Shown here piece by piece: positions 44,547 through 53,420 of a DNA stretch of 64,000 nt; the stretch's first letter is position 1, and each line of letters starts with the position of its first letter. Under the pieces are notes generated by a model that ran no database searches, was not told the origin of the DNA, and saw only the letters and a list, made by a program, of their open reading frames with translations. The position numbers and the translations under genes are program-made. The stretch comes from Salinirussus salinus (GTDB lineage: Archaea; Halobacteriota; Halobacteria; Halobacteriales; Haloarculaceae): contig NZ_WOWO01000001.1 in the NCBI RefSeq assembly GCF_009831455.1, positions 124,001-188,000 of the forward strand, in the 5' to 3' direction.

Positions 44547-45758
44547 CTACCACGAGAGGATGTAGAACGCGATCAGTCCGAGAGAGGAGAGAAGTCCGGC
44601 AACCGCCGTGACCGACACCTGACCGACGTTGAGGGGCGTTCGAAACCCCCGTTCCAGCTCCGGCCGCGAATACCGGAGTTTCAACAGCGCGGCGTTCACG
44701 AGCACGAAGACGACCAGCAGCATGAGGTTGGCCAGTCCGGCGACGACCCCGATATCTCCGAGAAAAATGAAGGGGAGCGTGGCGAGGCCGATAACCACCA
44801 CTGCGTAGTGGGGCGTCTGACGGGACGGGTGAACGCGAGAGAAAACCGCCGGGAAGACGTTGTACTCCGATTTCGACACGCCGTAGAACAGGCGCGAAGT
44901 CGAAATCTGGAGGATGAGCACGGTGTTCGTCGTCGAGAAGAGGGCGATCGCGCCGAGAACTGTCGACCCGAGTGGCCCCCAGCCGACCCGGGCGACCTCT
45001 GCCAGCGGCGACGCCGAACGGCCCAGAACGCGCCAGTCGACCAGCGCGACCGCCGATAACCCGACCAGAACGTACAGGACCGTCGTAATACCGATCGAGA
45101 GGATGATCGCACGCGGGATCGTCACGGTCGCGTCCTCGGTTTCTTCCGAGAGGTTGACGACCGACCCGAAGCCGAGGTAGGCGAAGAAGATCAGAAACCC
45201 CGCGTGGACGACGCCAACTGCGCCGTTCGGGGCGTGGAGGATCTCGGCGTTACCCCAGGACCCACTCGCGATCCAGATGATTATCACCAGTCCGGCGACT
45301 TCGATGGCGGTGAAGAGGATGTTGATCTTGGTGGACAGTTCGATCCCCCAGAAGTTGACGACGGTCATGACGAGGACGAGGAGAACGGCGACCGGGACCG
45401 CCGGCACGTCGACGAAGGCGGAGAGATAGCCCGAGAAGGCCAGCGCAACCGCCGCGGACGAGATGACGCCCATGAACAGCCGGCCGAGGGCTGTCACGTC
45501 TGAGACGATGTCCCGGTCGAACGCCTCGCGAACGTAGATGTAATCACCCTCCGCGCTGGGAAAGAGCGAGGCGAGTTCGGCGTAGCTCAGGCCCGTCAGT
45601 GACGCGATCAGGGCGGCCAGCAGAAACGAGACCACGATCGAGTCGCCGGTCACGCCGGTCGCCTCGCCGAGGATCGCGTAGATCCCGGCGCCGAGGATCA
45701 GGCCGACGCCGTAGACGACGGCTTCGAGGAGTCCGAGTTCGCGACGTAACTCCGGCAT
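44547..45758 (-). CDS. APC-family amino acid permease
   Basis: This 403-residue membrane protein has about 12 helices and the APC N-terminal signature VVYGVGLILGAGIYAILGEA, where the first unwound helix binds substrate, plus LSYAELASLFPSAEGDYIYV. It most likely imports an amino acid or related compound in symport with ions. The ATG at 45758 was preferred to the GTG one codon upstream. It stands alone, downstream of the tRNA-Asp repeat. Confidence 0.88.
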   Translation of the reverse strand: MPELRRELGLLEAVVYGVGLILGAGIYAILGEATGVTGDSIVVSFLLAALIASLTGLSYAELASLFPSAEGDYIYVREAFDRDIVSDVTALGRLFMGVISSAAVALAFSGYLSAFVDVPAVPVAVLLVLVMTVVNFWGIELSTKINILFTAIEVAGLVIIIWIASGSWGNAEILHAPNGAVGVVHAGFLIFFAYLGFGSVVNLSEETEDATVTIPRAIILSIGITTVLYVLVGLSAVALVDWRVLGRSASPLAEVARVGWGPLGSTVLGAIALFSTTNTVLILQISTSRLFYGVSKSEYNVFPAVFSRVHPSRQTPHYAVVVIGLATLPFIFLGDIGVVAGLANLMLLVVFVLVNAALLKLRYSRPELERGFRTPLNVGQVSVTAVAGLLSSLGLIAFYILSW

Positions 45759-45867
45759 CACTCACTCCGTCTCGGTGTCGGTACAAAAACACGATGTCCG
45801 AGGGGGTCGACGCACAGCGGGGCCGACCCCCGTACCGGAACGGAGGGAGCCGCCACGCCGTGTGTGG

Positions 45868-45959
45868 GTGGCCCACGAGTTCGTCTCGACGTGGACGACC
45901 GGTTTGTATCGTCGTGGATGACGGGTTCGTCTCGACGTGGATGCGAGCAGAATTGGTCG
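45868..45959 (+). repeat. Imperfect 23-bp tandem repeats upstream of a CaCA antiporter gene
   Basis: Units begin with GTGG at 45868, 45891, 45914 and 45937. Units 1 and 3 share GTTCGTCTCGAC at their ends (45879-45890 and 45925-45936). Unit 2 has GTTTGTATCGTC in the same place, and the fourth is only partly preserved. A 23-bp period (about two helical turns) that is not a multiple of three argues for protein-DNA binding sites or slippage rather than coding sequence. Confidence 0.5.
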
Positions 45960-46045
45960 TAACTGTGTGCGGCGTCGTTGCCGAAAGAGGCATCTGCACC
46001 CCCTGCGATAGATGCTCACCACTCACCGCGAGGAGGCGGTCGATA

Positions 46046-46966
46046 ATGCTACTGGAGGCGCTGTTGTTTTTGGGCGGCCTGGCAGCCCTCGCTGCCGGGG
46101 CTGACCGTGCAGTCACCAGCGCAGGTGACCTGGCGCTCTACTACGGCGTCTCGCCGTTTTTCATCGGCGTCACGCTCATCTCCATCGGAACCTCGATCCC
46201 GGAGATGGTCACCTCGGTCTACGCCGCTTACTACGGTGCCGGTGACCTCGTGGTGGGGAACATCGTCGGCTCGGAGACCGCACAGATCACACTCGCCATT
46301 GCCGTCGTCGCGTTCATCGCCCCCTTCGTCACCCAGCGACGCCATGTCCTCGTCTACGGGAGCGCGATGATCCTCGCGATGGTCATCATGCTGTTAACCC
46401 TCGACGACGGGGTCATCGGCCGCTCGGAGGGGTTTCTGATGATGCTGGCTTACCTCCAGTTCATCTACACGCTGTACACGAACAAGGGTGGCGAGGAGAT
46501 CACCGAGGAGGTTATCGAGGAACCCCGGACGCCACGCGAGACGTACCCCTGGATCGTCGGAGGCCTTCTGCTGGTCGTCGTTGGCGGGCAAGTGATGGTC
46601 ACGAACGGCGTCGCTATTGCTCGCCTGGTCGGTGTCCCCGAGTTCCTCGTCGGCCTGCTGACCGGTCTGGGGACGACTCTCCCGGAGGTCGTCGTCGCGG
46701 GCATCGCCGCCTACGAAGGTCGGGGCGGTATCTCCGTCGGCGCGATCCTCGGGAGCAACATCACCGACCCCGTGTTCTCGCTTGGGATCGGTGCCCTCTT
46801 TTTCGACGTGGTCGTCGAGGATATCTCCGCGCTGCGGCCATCGTTGACCTACATGCTCCTCGTCTCCATTCTGGTGTTGGGGCTGTTCTACTGGCGACAG
46901 GGCATCGACCGGAAGGCAGCCGTCGTCTGCCTGCTGTTGTATATTCCGACGTTTTTCTTGCTGTAG
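46046..46966 (+). CDS. CaCA-family calcium/sodium:cation antiporter
   Basis: This 306-residue protein has two homologous membrane halves with alpha-repeat motifs (SIGTSIPEMVTSVYAAYYGA; LGTTLPEVVVAGIAAYEG, followed by GAILGSNITDPVFSLG). These line the ion pathway in exchangers of the YrbG/CaxA type. The ATG at 46046 gives MLLEALLFLGGLAALAAGAD; the open frame upstream is non-coding and contains the 23-bp repeats. Confidence 0.9.
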   Translation: MLLEALLFLGGLAALAAGADRAVTSAGDLALYYGVSPFFIGVTLISIGTSIPEMVTSVYAAYYGAGDLVVGNIVGSETAQITLAIAVVAFIAPFVTQRRHVLVYGSAMILAMVIMLLTLDDGVIGRSEGFLMMLAYLQFIYTLYTNKGGEEITEEVIEEPRTPRETYPWIVGGLLLVVVGGQVMVTNGVAIARLVGVPEFLVGLLTGLGTTLPEVVVAGIAAYEGRGGISVGAILGSNITDPVFSLGIGALFFDVVVEDISALRPSLTYMLLVSILVLGLFYWRQGIDRKAAVVCLLLYIPTFFLL

Positions 46967-47008
46967 TCTCACGAGGGTTGTGGAGGGCTCGCCCGGCGAC
47001 CGGTCCCG

Positions 47009-47482
47009 CTACACCGCCCGGACGGCCTCAAGGAGGGCCTTGTAGTCGGGTTCGTTCGTCGGGTCGTCGGCCACCCAGCTGTAGGTGACGGTACCGTCCT
47101 CGTCGAGGACGTAGACGGCCCGGTTGGCGGCACCGTACAGCCCCAGGTCGGGGAGGTCGAGCGAGAGGTCGTAGGCCGCGATGGCGTCACCGTCCATGTC
47201 GCTGACGAGGTCGAACTCGAGGCCGTACTCCTCGGCAAAGGCGCCCAGGGAGAACGACGAGTCGGTGCTGACCCTGAAGAGGGTCGCTCCCGCGTCCTCG
47301 AACTCGCCGAGGCGTTCCTGGAGCGCGACCATTTCGTTCGAACACGGCGGGGTAAAGGCCCCGGGGAAGAAGGCCAGCACGACCGGTCCGTCGCCGAGGT
47401 GGTCAGCGAGGGCGAACGTCTCGTGGTTGCTCCCTCTGTACGTGGCGGTGAACGTCGGCGCGGTCTCGCCTGTCGAAGGCAT
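47009..47482 (-). CDS. Peroxiredoxin (AhpC/TSA family, 1-Cys)
   Basis: This 157-residue thiol peroxidase has the peroxidatic Cys47 in FFPGAFTPPCSNEMVALQ and no second cysteine, so it is a 1-Cys type that needs an external thiol. It would reduce hydrogen peroxide or organic peroxides in the cytoplasm. The start MPSTGETAPTF at 47482 was chosen over longer in-frame starts. It lies between the two CaCA antiporter genes on the opposite strand. Confidence 0.9.
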   Translation of the reverse strand: MPSTGETAPTFTATYRGSNHETFALADHLGDGPVVLAFFPGAFTPPCSNEMVALQERLGEFEDAGATLFRVSTDSSFSLGAFAEEYGLEFDLVSDMDGDAIAAYDLSLDLPDLGLYGAANRAVYVLDEDGTVTYSWVADDPTNEPDYKALLEAVRAV

Positions 47483-47588
47483 GACGAACGAGGCTACGGC
47501 CGCAGCGCTCATAACGCCTTGACCGAACAGCCTCGGGTCGCGTCCCGGATAGTCACAGTTACACGGCCCACCCTCGTTGGGCCCGACA

Positions 47589-48623
47589 ATGGCACTCGGT
47601 GGGCTCCTCCCGAACACGCCGGTCGTCGACGTCGTCGTTGTCGTCGTCGCGACCGGGTTCGTCTGGCTCGGGAGCGGCTGGCTCGAGGAATCCGCCGAGC
47701 ACCTCGCGGCGTACTACGGGCTACCGGCCGTCGTCCAGGGGTCGGTCGTCGTCGCCGTCGGGTCGAGCACCCCCGAACTCGCGAGCGTCGTCTTCACCGC
47801 CCTCGCCGGCATCTTCGACATGGGCGTCGGCGCGGTCGTCGGCTCCGCGATCTTCAACATCCTCGTGATCCCGGCACTCTCCGGGCTCGCCGCTAGGGGC
47901 GACCTGGACACGAACCGGACGCTCGTCTACAAGGAGGCACAGTTCTACATGATCGCCGTCGCCGCGCTCGTGTTGACCTTCGCGCTCGCGGTCATCTACG
48001 TCCCGCCTCCCGGCGGCCCCGCGCTCACCGGCCGGATCACGCGCCCGCTCGCCGTGCTCCCGCTGTTTCTGTACGGACTGTATCTGTTCATCCAGTGGCA
48101 GGACGTCAGCGACCACGACGCCGAGGACGTCACGGGGGTGGCCGTCGGCCGCGAGTGGGCGAAACTCGCCGCCGGCCTGCTCGTCATCCTCGTGGCCGTC
48201 GAGCAGCTCGTCGGGAGCGTCGAGTCGCTCGGAACGACCTTCGGGGTCCCGGAATTCCTGGCCGGCGTCACCCTCGTCGCGGCGGCGACGAGCCTCCCGG
48301 ACACGCTGGTGAGCGTTCGGTCGGCCAGAGCCGACAAGGGGGTCACGAGCCTCGGCAACGTCCTCGGCTCGAACACCTTCGACCTCCTGGTGGTCATCCC
48401 GGTCGGGGTGCTCCTCGTCGGGACCGTGACTGTCGACTTCGCGGTTGCCGTCCCGATGTTCGGCGTGCTCACCCTGGCAACCGTGATTCTCTTCGCCTTC
48501 CTCCGGACGGACTTGGCGGTCACCACCGCGGAGGCGTACGCGCTGCTCGCGGTGTACGGCGTCTTCCTCGCGTGGGTCGTCGCCGAGACGCTCGGCGTCA
48601 CCGGACTCATCAGGGGCGGGTGA
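47589..48623 (+). CDS. CaCA-family cation antiporter, second copy
   Basis: This 344-residue protein has about ten helices and both alpha-repeats (VAVGSSTPELASVVFTALAG with GSAIFNILV; AAATSLPDTLVSVRSARADK with GSNTFDLLVV). It is longer than the neighbour at 46046 because of an extended central loop after helix five. A calcium or sodium export role is likely. The first Met lies just downstream of an AT-poor region, so the start is moderately certain. Confidence 0.88.
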   Translation: MALGGLLPNTPVVDVVVVVVATGFVWLGSGWLEESAEHLAAYYGLPAVVQGSVVVAVGSSTPELASVVFTALAGIFDMGVGAVVGSAIFNILVIPALSGLAARGDLDTNRTLVYKEAQFYMIAVAALVLTFALAVIYVPPPGGPALTGRITRPLAVLPLFLYGLYLFIQWQDVSDHDAEDVTGVAVGREWAKLAAGLLVILVAVEQLVGSVESLGTTFGVPEFLAGVTLVAAATSLPDTLVSVRSARADKGVTSLGNVLGSNTFDLLVVIPVGVLLVGTVTVDFAVAVPMFGVLTLATVILFAFLRTDLAVTTAEAYALLAVYGVFLAWVVAETLGVTGLIRGG

Positions 48624-48627
48624 CGCG

Positions 48628-49284
48628 TCACCGTCGGGTGGAGACGACGGTGCCCATCACGGCCGCTTCGGCCTTCCGGAGGTGTGTGGAGACCGTCGAC
48701 CCCGCGATGTCGAGTTCGTCGGCCACCTCCTCCAGGGTCGCCTCCCGGGGAACGTCGTAGTACCCGAGGCCGACGGCGGTCGCAACGACCTCCCGTTGGC
48801 GTTCGGTCAGCGCCGCTCCCGGATTCCGCCGCGGGTCGTACCCGCCGACGCGTTCCACGGTCGTGTCGATGCCCTCGGGGAGGTCGGCGAGCAGCGCGCG
48901 GAGGTCGTCGGGGTCACCGAGCACCTCGAAGACCGCGCTCCCGGCGTCGGTGTAGACGACCGGCGGCACGACGACGACCGACTCGCGGGCGAACGCGAGG
49001 ATCCAGTCCCACTCCTCGCTGGTCGGCTCTGCGTGCACGAACGCCCAGACGGAGTCGTCGTCCGCCGGCGTCAGCGTGCAGTCAGCGACCGTCTCGACGT
49101 CCCGTATCCGCTCGCGGTAAGGCCCGGCGGGCCCGACGACGCGGAACAGCATCGCCGGCCGCTCGCCGACGAAGCGCCAGGTCCAGAGCTCCTCGCGGTC
49201 CATCTCCGGGTGCGTCACGAGGAAGTCGTGCATGGGATGGCGCGTCTCCGGGGAGAACTCGAGCCTGACGCACAGATACCGCAT
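48628..49284 (-). CDS. HTH-10 family (bacterio-opsin activator-like) regulator
   Basis: This 218-residue protein ends with the HTH-10 domain common in haloarchaea (LTERQREVVATAVGLGYYDV PREATLEEVADELDIAGSTV STHLRKAEA). The N-terminal part (VRLEFSPETRHPMHDFLVTH ... CTLTPADDDSVWAFVHAEPT) is the sensing region typical of this group, whose ligand is unknown. The start at 49284 (MRYLCVRLEF) fits the family. It is convergent with the second antiporter and divergent from the P450. Confidence 0.9.
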   Translation of the reverse strand: MRYLCVRLEFSPETRHPMHDFLVTHPEMDREELWTWRFVGERPAMLFRVVGPAGPYRERIRDVETVADCTLTPADDDSVWAFVHAEPTSEEWDWILAFARESVVVVPPVVYTDAGSAVFEVLGDPDDLRALLADLPEGIDTTVERVGGYDPRRNPGAALTERQREVVATAVGLGYYDVPREATLEEVADELDIAGSTVSTHLRKAEAAVMGTVVSTRR

Positions 49285-49367
49285 ATCCGAGCGTGTGGCG
49301 GGCATCACTTAAACGGGGTCGTATGGCCGCCTCAACGCTCAGGGGCCACGGCCGCCAACAGTGAGGT

Positions 49368-50729
49368 ATGAGCCAGCAGACCCAGCACGACCGGCAGCGC
49401 GAGCCACCCCTTCCCCCGAAGCGGACCGGTCTCCCGCTGGTCGGGAGCGCGGTACGGTTCGCGCGCGACCCGTACGCCTTCTACGAGAGCGTCGCGGACA
49501 ACGGCGACGTGGTTCGGTTCTCGATGGGGAGCTACGACATGGTGGCCGTTCTCCACCCCGACGGGGTCGAGCAGGTCCTGGTCGAGGAGTTCGAGCGGTT
49601 CCGGAAACCCGACGACGCGGGCGGGGTCGACGTCCTCTCGGACGGATTGCTGCTGACCGACGGCGAGCGGTGGCAGGCACAGCGGTCGCGGCTGCAGCCG
49701 ATGTTCTACCGCGAGCGGATCGAGACCTACGCCGAGACGATGGGCAGCTACGCGGCCGCCGCGGCAGACGAGTGGGCTGCCGAGGGAAGCGTCGCTCTCT
49801 CGGAGGCGACCTCGACGTACACGCTGCGGGTACTCGGGAAGACGCTGTTCGGCGTCAACACCGACGACCACCGGGAGGCCGTCCGGGCCGGCGCCGAGGC
49901 GATCCGCGAGCGCAGCAGCCGGAATCCGGTCTCACTGGACCTCCCCGACTGGCTCCCCACGCCCGGAAACCGGCGGTACCGGCGCGGCGTCACCCGGCTC
50001 GAAGGCGTCGTCGACGACCTCCTCGACGAGCGCCGCGACAGCCCGGACGGCGATGACCTCCTGTCGCTGCTGCTCGCGGCGACGGACGGCGAGGGGGAGG
50101 GGACCGGCCCGACCGAGAGCGAGATCCGCAGCCAGCTGATGACCTTCCTGTTCGCCGGCCACGAGACCAGCGCCACCGCGCTGACGTGGGCGCTGTACGA
50201 ACTCGGGCGCAAACCGGAGGTCGCCCGGCGGCTCCGCGAGGAGGTCGACGACGTGGTGACGGGGCCACACGCGACGCTCGCCGATATCCCCGACCTGGCG
50301 TACACGGAGCAGGTCCTCAGGGAGACGCTGCGGCGGTACCCGCCGGCGGCTGCGGTCTTCCGGGAGGCCGACGAGGACGTGACCGTCGGCGGCTACCGGG
50401 TCCCCGAGGACAGCTACGTCGTCCTCCCGCAGTTTCACGTCCATACCGACGACCGCTGGTGGGACGAGCCGCTGCAGTTCGACCCGTCCCGGTGGGACGG
50501 TATCGACGAGCCGCCGGGCGACCGGCCGGAGTACGCCTACTTCCCCTTCGGCGGCGGGCCCCGTCACTGCATCGGGATGCGGTTCGCGCGCATGGAACTG
50601 AAGCTCGCGCTCGCGACGGTCGCACGGCGGTGCCGGGTGACACACGACCACGACGACGTCGCCGTCGACGTCGGGTCGACGGTCGCTCCCGGGGAGACGG
50701 TCCGTGCGACCATCGAGCGCCGGGAGTAA
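49368..50729 (+). CDS. Cytochrome P450
   Basis: This 453-residue haem monooxygenase has the I-helix motif AGHETSATAL (near residue 263), ExxR (ETLRR near 318) and the haem-binding loop FPFGGGPRHCIGMRFARME with axial Cys about 401. No N-terminal membrane anchor is present, so it is soluble. It resembles the CYP102/CYP197-type archaeal P450s in layout. The substrate is unknown, and no ferredoxin gene is next to it. It lies divergent from the HTH-10 regulator, which may control it. Confidence 0.92.
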   Translation: MSQQTQHDRQREPPLPPKRTGLPLVGSAVRFARDPYAFYESVADNGDVVRFSMGSYDMVAVLHPDGVEQVLVEEFERFRKPDDAGGVDVLSDGLLLTDGERWQAQRSRLQPMFYRERIETYAETMGSYAAAAADEWAAEGSVALSEATSTYTLRVLGKTLFGVNTDDHREAVRAGAEAIRERSSRNPVSLDLPDWLPTPGNRRYRRGVTRLEGVVDDLLDERRDSPDGDDLLSLLLAATDGEGEGTGPTESEIRSQLMTFLFAGHETSATALTWALYELGRKPEVARRLREEVDDVVTGPHATLADIPDLAYTEQVLRETLRRYPPAAAVFREADEDVTVGGYRVPEDSYVVLPQFHVHTDDRWWDEPLQFDPSRWDGIDEPPGDRPEYAYFPFGGGPRHCIGMRFARMELKLALATVARRCRVTHDHDDVAVDVGSTVAPGETVRATIERRE

Positions 50730-50789
50730 GGCCGGGCACGGGCGTATCAGCGAAACCGGGGCCGGGAACGAGTCCGGGGGGTGGCTCCC

Positions 50790-50978
50790 CTACCGGACGT
50801 CTTCGAGCGGGACTGCAGTCGAGACGTCGGCCGTGACCCACTCGGTCGTGAGCCGCTGGTTCTCCGGCGCGAAGACCGTCAGTTCGGCCGGGTCGGCCGC
50901 GTCGTCGTAGAGACACTCGAGTTCGAACTCCGGCGTCTCGCCCAGCGCCTCCGCCGGCGGCTCGTGTACTGCGTCCAT
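50790..50978 (-). CDS. 62-residue haloarchaeal protein, DUF7511-like
   Basis: The protein has FELECLYDDAADPAELTVFA PENQRLTTEWVTADVSTAVP LEDVR, a pattern (short beta strands, TTEW, final LxxxR) that I associate with the haloarchaeal DUF7511 group from memory. The start codon overlaps the stop of the zinc-ribbon gene (ATGA). Function is unknown. Confidence 0.6.
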   Translation of the reverse strand: MDAVHEPPAEALGETPEFELECLYDDAADPAELTVFAPENQRLTTEWVTADVSTAVPLEDVR

Positions 50979-51130
50979 CAGGTCGACGACCCCCCGCAGT
51001 CGGCGCACAGCCGCCTGCCTGCGCGGCCGACTTCGACGGGCACGCTGTTTCCACACCTCGGACACCGGGACCTGGTGCGTGCGTATTCGGTGTGTGACTG
51101 GACCGGCGATATTTCACTTTTTGCTGGCAT
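50978..51130 (-). CDS. 50-residue zinc-ribbon protein
   Basis: The protein contains CPRCGNSVPVEVGRAGRRLC ADCG, two CxxC knuckles expected to bind one zinc. A TATA-like TTTGTTAATAG on the minus strand (about 51151-51160) lies 20-30 bp before the ATG, so the transcript is probably leaderless. The stop overlaps the start of the DUF7511-like gene, forming a tiny two-gene operon in an AT-rich island. Confidence 0.6.
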   Translation of the reverse strand: MPAKSEISPVQSHTEYARTRSRCPRCGNSVPVEVGRAGRRLCADCGGSST

Positions 51131-51348
51131 ACCAGTATGGAATGGCACTATTAACAAATATCTTTGGGTATTCATCCATACTTACCCCGCGAAAGACCAC
51201 ACACTGCCTTTCATTGTCGTCCACGCACGACGGACTGTCAGAAGCGGAAGTCAGTGGCTGGCGGGACCGACGGCTTCCGGGCTGGCGAACGGCCCGGTTC
51301 GGGACGAGGAAGGGGTGACTCCGGTCTGAGGCTCGCCGGCAGTGACGG

Positions 51349-52476
51349 CTACAGCGCGTCGAGGAGCGCGTCGATGTCCCCGGCGGTGTTGAAGACGTGG
51401 ACCGACACCCGGCAGGCGTGGGGGTCGGGGATGGAGCGGATCCTGACGCCGGCCTCGTCGAGGCGGTCGACGACGGCGTCGGGGTTCTCGGCCGCGAAGG
51501 TGACCAGTCCGGACTCGTAGTCGCGGGGGCTCAGCAGCCGGTCGCCCAGCCCCTCCTTCAGCCGGTCGGTCAGCTCGGCGATGCGGGACTGGACGGTGTC
51601 CAGTCCCACGGCTTCGATGGTCTCGATGCCGGCCTCCAGCCCGACGTGGGGCGCCATGGCGTCGGTTCCGAGTTCGAACCGGCTGGCGTCGGGGTTGAAC
51701 TCGTAGCCCGCGGCCGCGCCGCCGACTTCCCCGTCGACCTCGACGGTATCGGCGCCGAAGTAGCCGATCCGGCGGGGGTGGAGGGTCTCCAGCGCGGCGC
51801 CGTCGACGTAGAGAAAGCCCGCACCCCAGGGGCCGAGCAGCCACTTGTGCCCGGAGCCGGCGACGAAGTCGGCGCCCCACTCGGTCACGTCGACCGGCAT
51901 CTGTCCGGGGGACTGGACGGCGTCGACGAGCACCTGCGCGCCGGCGTCGTGGGCGATGTCGACGGCCTCGGCGACCGGCAGCTTCGTCCCGTAGTTCCAG
52001 GACAGCGAGCTGAGACAGAGCAGCCGGGCGTCCGCGACCGCAGCCTTCAGCTCGTCGAGGTCGAGCCGGCCGCGGTCGGTCGACAGTTCCCGGACCTCGA
52101 CGCCGTGGAGGTCCCGCATCCGCGCCCACGGGAGTTCGCCCGCGGGGTGTTCGAGGTCGGTCCGCACCACGACGTCGTCGGGCTCCCAGTCGATGCCGGT
52201 GGCGACGTGGTTGATCCCGTCGACGGTGCTGTCGGTGAGTGCTATCTCGCCCGGAGCGGCGCCGAGGTGGTTCGCGACTGCCTCGCGGGCGCTCTCGCGG
52301 GCGTCCGTGGCCATCCCGTAGACCCCCTCGCCACAGGGGGCGTCGAACTGCTGGCCTTCCAGGAAGCCGGTGGCGGCATCGACGACTCGCCGGGGGCTCG
52401 GGCTGCTCGCGCCGGTGTTGAGATAGATACAGTCCGCGAGCGCCGGGATGTCGGCACGGAGCGATCCGGGGTCCAT
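51349..52476 (-). CDS. Class V aminotransferase (cysteine desulfurase-like, SufS/IscS relative)
   Basis: This 375-residue PLP enzyme starts MDPGSLRADIPALADCIYLN TGASSPSPRRV, the common opening of class V aminotransferases. The PLP-binding lysine lies in FVAGSGHKWLLGPWGAGFLY (about K211). The C-terminal domain lacks the usual desulfurase cysteine loop in a recognisable form, so the reaction (desulfurase, isopenicillin-N-epimerase-like or transaminase) is uncertain. It has no linked Fe-S genes. Confidence 0.85.
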   Translation of the reverse strand: MDPGSLRADIPALADCIYLNTGASSPSPRRVVDAATGFLEGQQFDAPCGEGVYGMATDARESAREAVANHLGAAPGEIALTDSTVDGINHVATGIDWEPDDVVVRTDLEHPAGELPWARMRDLHGVEVRELSTDRGRLDLDELKAAVADARLLCLSSLSWNYGTKLPVAEAVDIAHDAGAQVLVDAVQSPGQMPVDVTEWGADFVAGSGHKWLLGPWGAGFLYVDGAALETLHPRRIGYFGADTVEVDGEVGGAAAGYEFNPDASRFELGTDAMAPHVGLEAGIETIEAVGLDTVQSRIAELTDRLKEGLGDRLLSPRDYESGLVTFAAENPDAVVDRLDEAGVRIRSIPDPHACRVSVHVFNTAGDIDALLDAL

Positions 52477-52567
52477 ATCCAGGGGTTGGACGGGGAGGGC
52501 TTGAATCCCTGGCTTGCCGGGTGCCGGCGCGCAGGGACCGGGGGGAGCGCCCGGGTCGTCTGCGGCT

Positions 52568-52921
52568 TCAGACCACACTCACGAGCAGTGCCCCGAGGCC
52601 GACAGCCAGCAGCGCGCCCGCGAGATTGACGGCCGCGTTGCCGAGCGCGCGGCCGGGCTCGCCGGTTTCGGCCAGCCGGACGGTCTCGAAGGCAAACGAG
52701 GAGAAGGTCGTGAAGGCCCCGCAAAAGCCCGTCCCGAGAAACTGCAGCAGCGGGGCGTCGACGGGTGCGGCGACGAGGGCCCCGAGCAGGAAGCTCCCGA
52801 GGACGTTGACCGCCAGGGTGTCTCCCTGGCGGGCGTCGACCCGCTCGCCGAGGAGGTGGCGGGCCAGCGCCCCGACCACGCCGCCGAGGCCGACGAGCAG
52901 TGCCGGGTTCACGACTCCCAC
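52568..52921 (-). CDS. crcB: Fluoride channel subunit (CrcB/Fluc)
   Basis: This 117-residue four-helix membrane protein has the Fluc motif GTGFCGAFTTFSSFAFET and GARxxxR-like GALARHLLG. Fluc channels are dual-topology dimers; here two unequal genes in tandem probably form a heterodimer. It starts 13 bp after its partner. Confidence 0.92.
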   Translation of the reverse strand: MGVVNPALLVGLGGVVGALARHLLGERVDARQGDTLAVNVLGSFLLGALVAAPVDAPLLQFLGTGFCGAFTTFSSFAFETVRLAETGEPGRALGNAAVNLAGALLAVGLGALLVSVV

Positions 52922-52934
52922 CTCGCAGTCCTTC

Positions 52935-53315
52935 TCACGATACCCACCTCGCGACGACCTGCCCGAGCAGGACGGCCCCGAACCCGAGCCCGTAGTTCAG
53001 CCCGACGTTGGTGGCCGCCATCGCGGGCGCGAGCCGGCTGGTCTCCAGCGCGAAGGCACTGTAGGTTGTAAAGGACGAGCAGAAGCCGGTCCCGACGACC
53101 AGCCGCGTCTCCGGGCTGAGCAGGTTCGCCAGCCGCGCCTCGTACAGCAGAACGCCCAGCAGGAAGGTCCCGAGGACGTTCGCGGCGAGGGTCCCGACGG
53201 GAAACGACGAGGGGAGCCAGACAGCCAGCCCGTACCGCAGGACGGCTCCGGCGAACCCGCCGGCGCCGACAAGCGCCAGCGGCCGCAGGCGCGCGAGCCG
53301 GCCTGTCCCGGTCAT
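52935..53315 (-). CDS. crcB: Fluoride channel subunit (CrcB/Fluc), partner
   Basis: This 126-residue four-helix protein has GTGFCSSFTTYSAFALETSR and NVLGTFLLGVLLYEARL, matching the Fluc family. It is paired with crcB at 52568. No fluoride-riboswitch-like structure was recognised upstream, where only about 100 bp separate it from a divergent gene. Confidence 0.92.
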   Translation of the reverse strand: MTGTGRLARLRPLALVGAGGFAGAVLRYGLAVWLPSSFPVGTLAANVLGTFLLGVLLYEARLANLLSPETRLVVGTGFCSSFTTYSAFALETSRLAPAMAATNVGLNYGLGFGAVLLGQVVARWVS

Positions 53316-53420
53316 CGGGCAGGCCGACGGGGGGTTGGTACTACCCTGTTACGGTCGCGGTCGTCCGCCGCCCCTGCTGTCGGCCGGACGTTTATGCCGG
53401 AAGCCGGGACCACCCGCCCC

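Noticed and set aside
44245-44553. 102-codon minus-strand frame spanning the tRNA-Asp repeat
   Set aside because: It runs through the duplicated tRNA end and has shadow-like composition with no promoter or conserved features.
53316-53420. Possible fluoride riboswitch upstream of the crcB pair
   Set aside because: No crcB-motif pseudoknot pattern could be recognised in the roughly 100 bp between the divergent genes.
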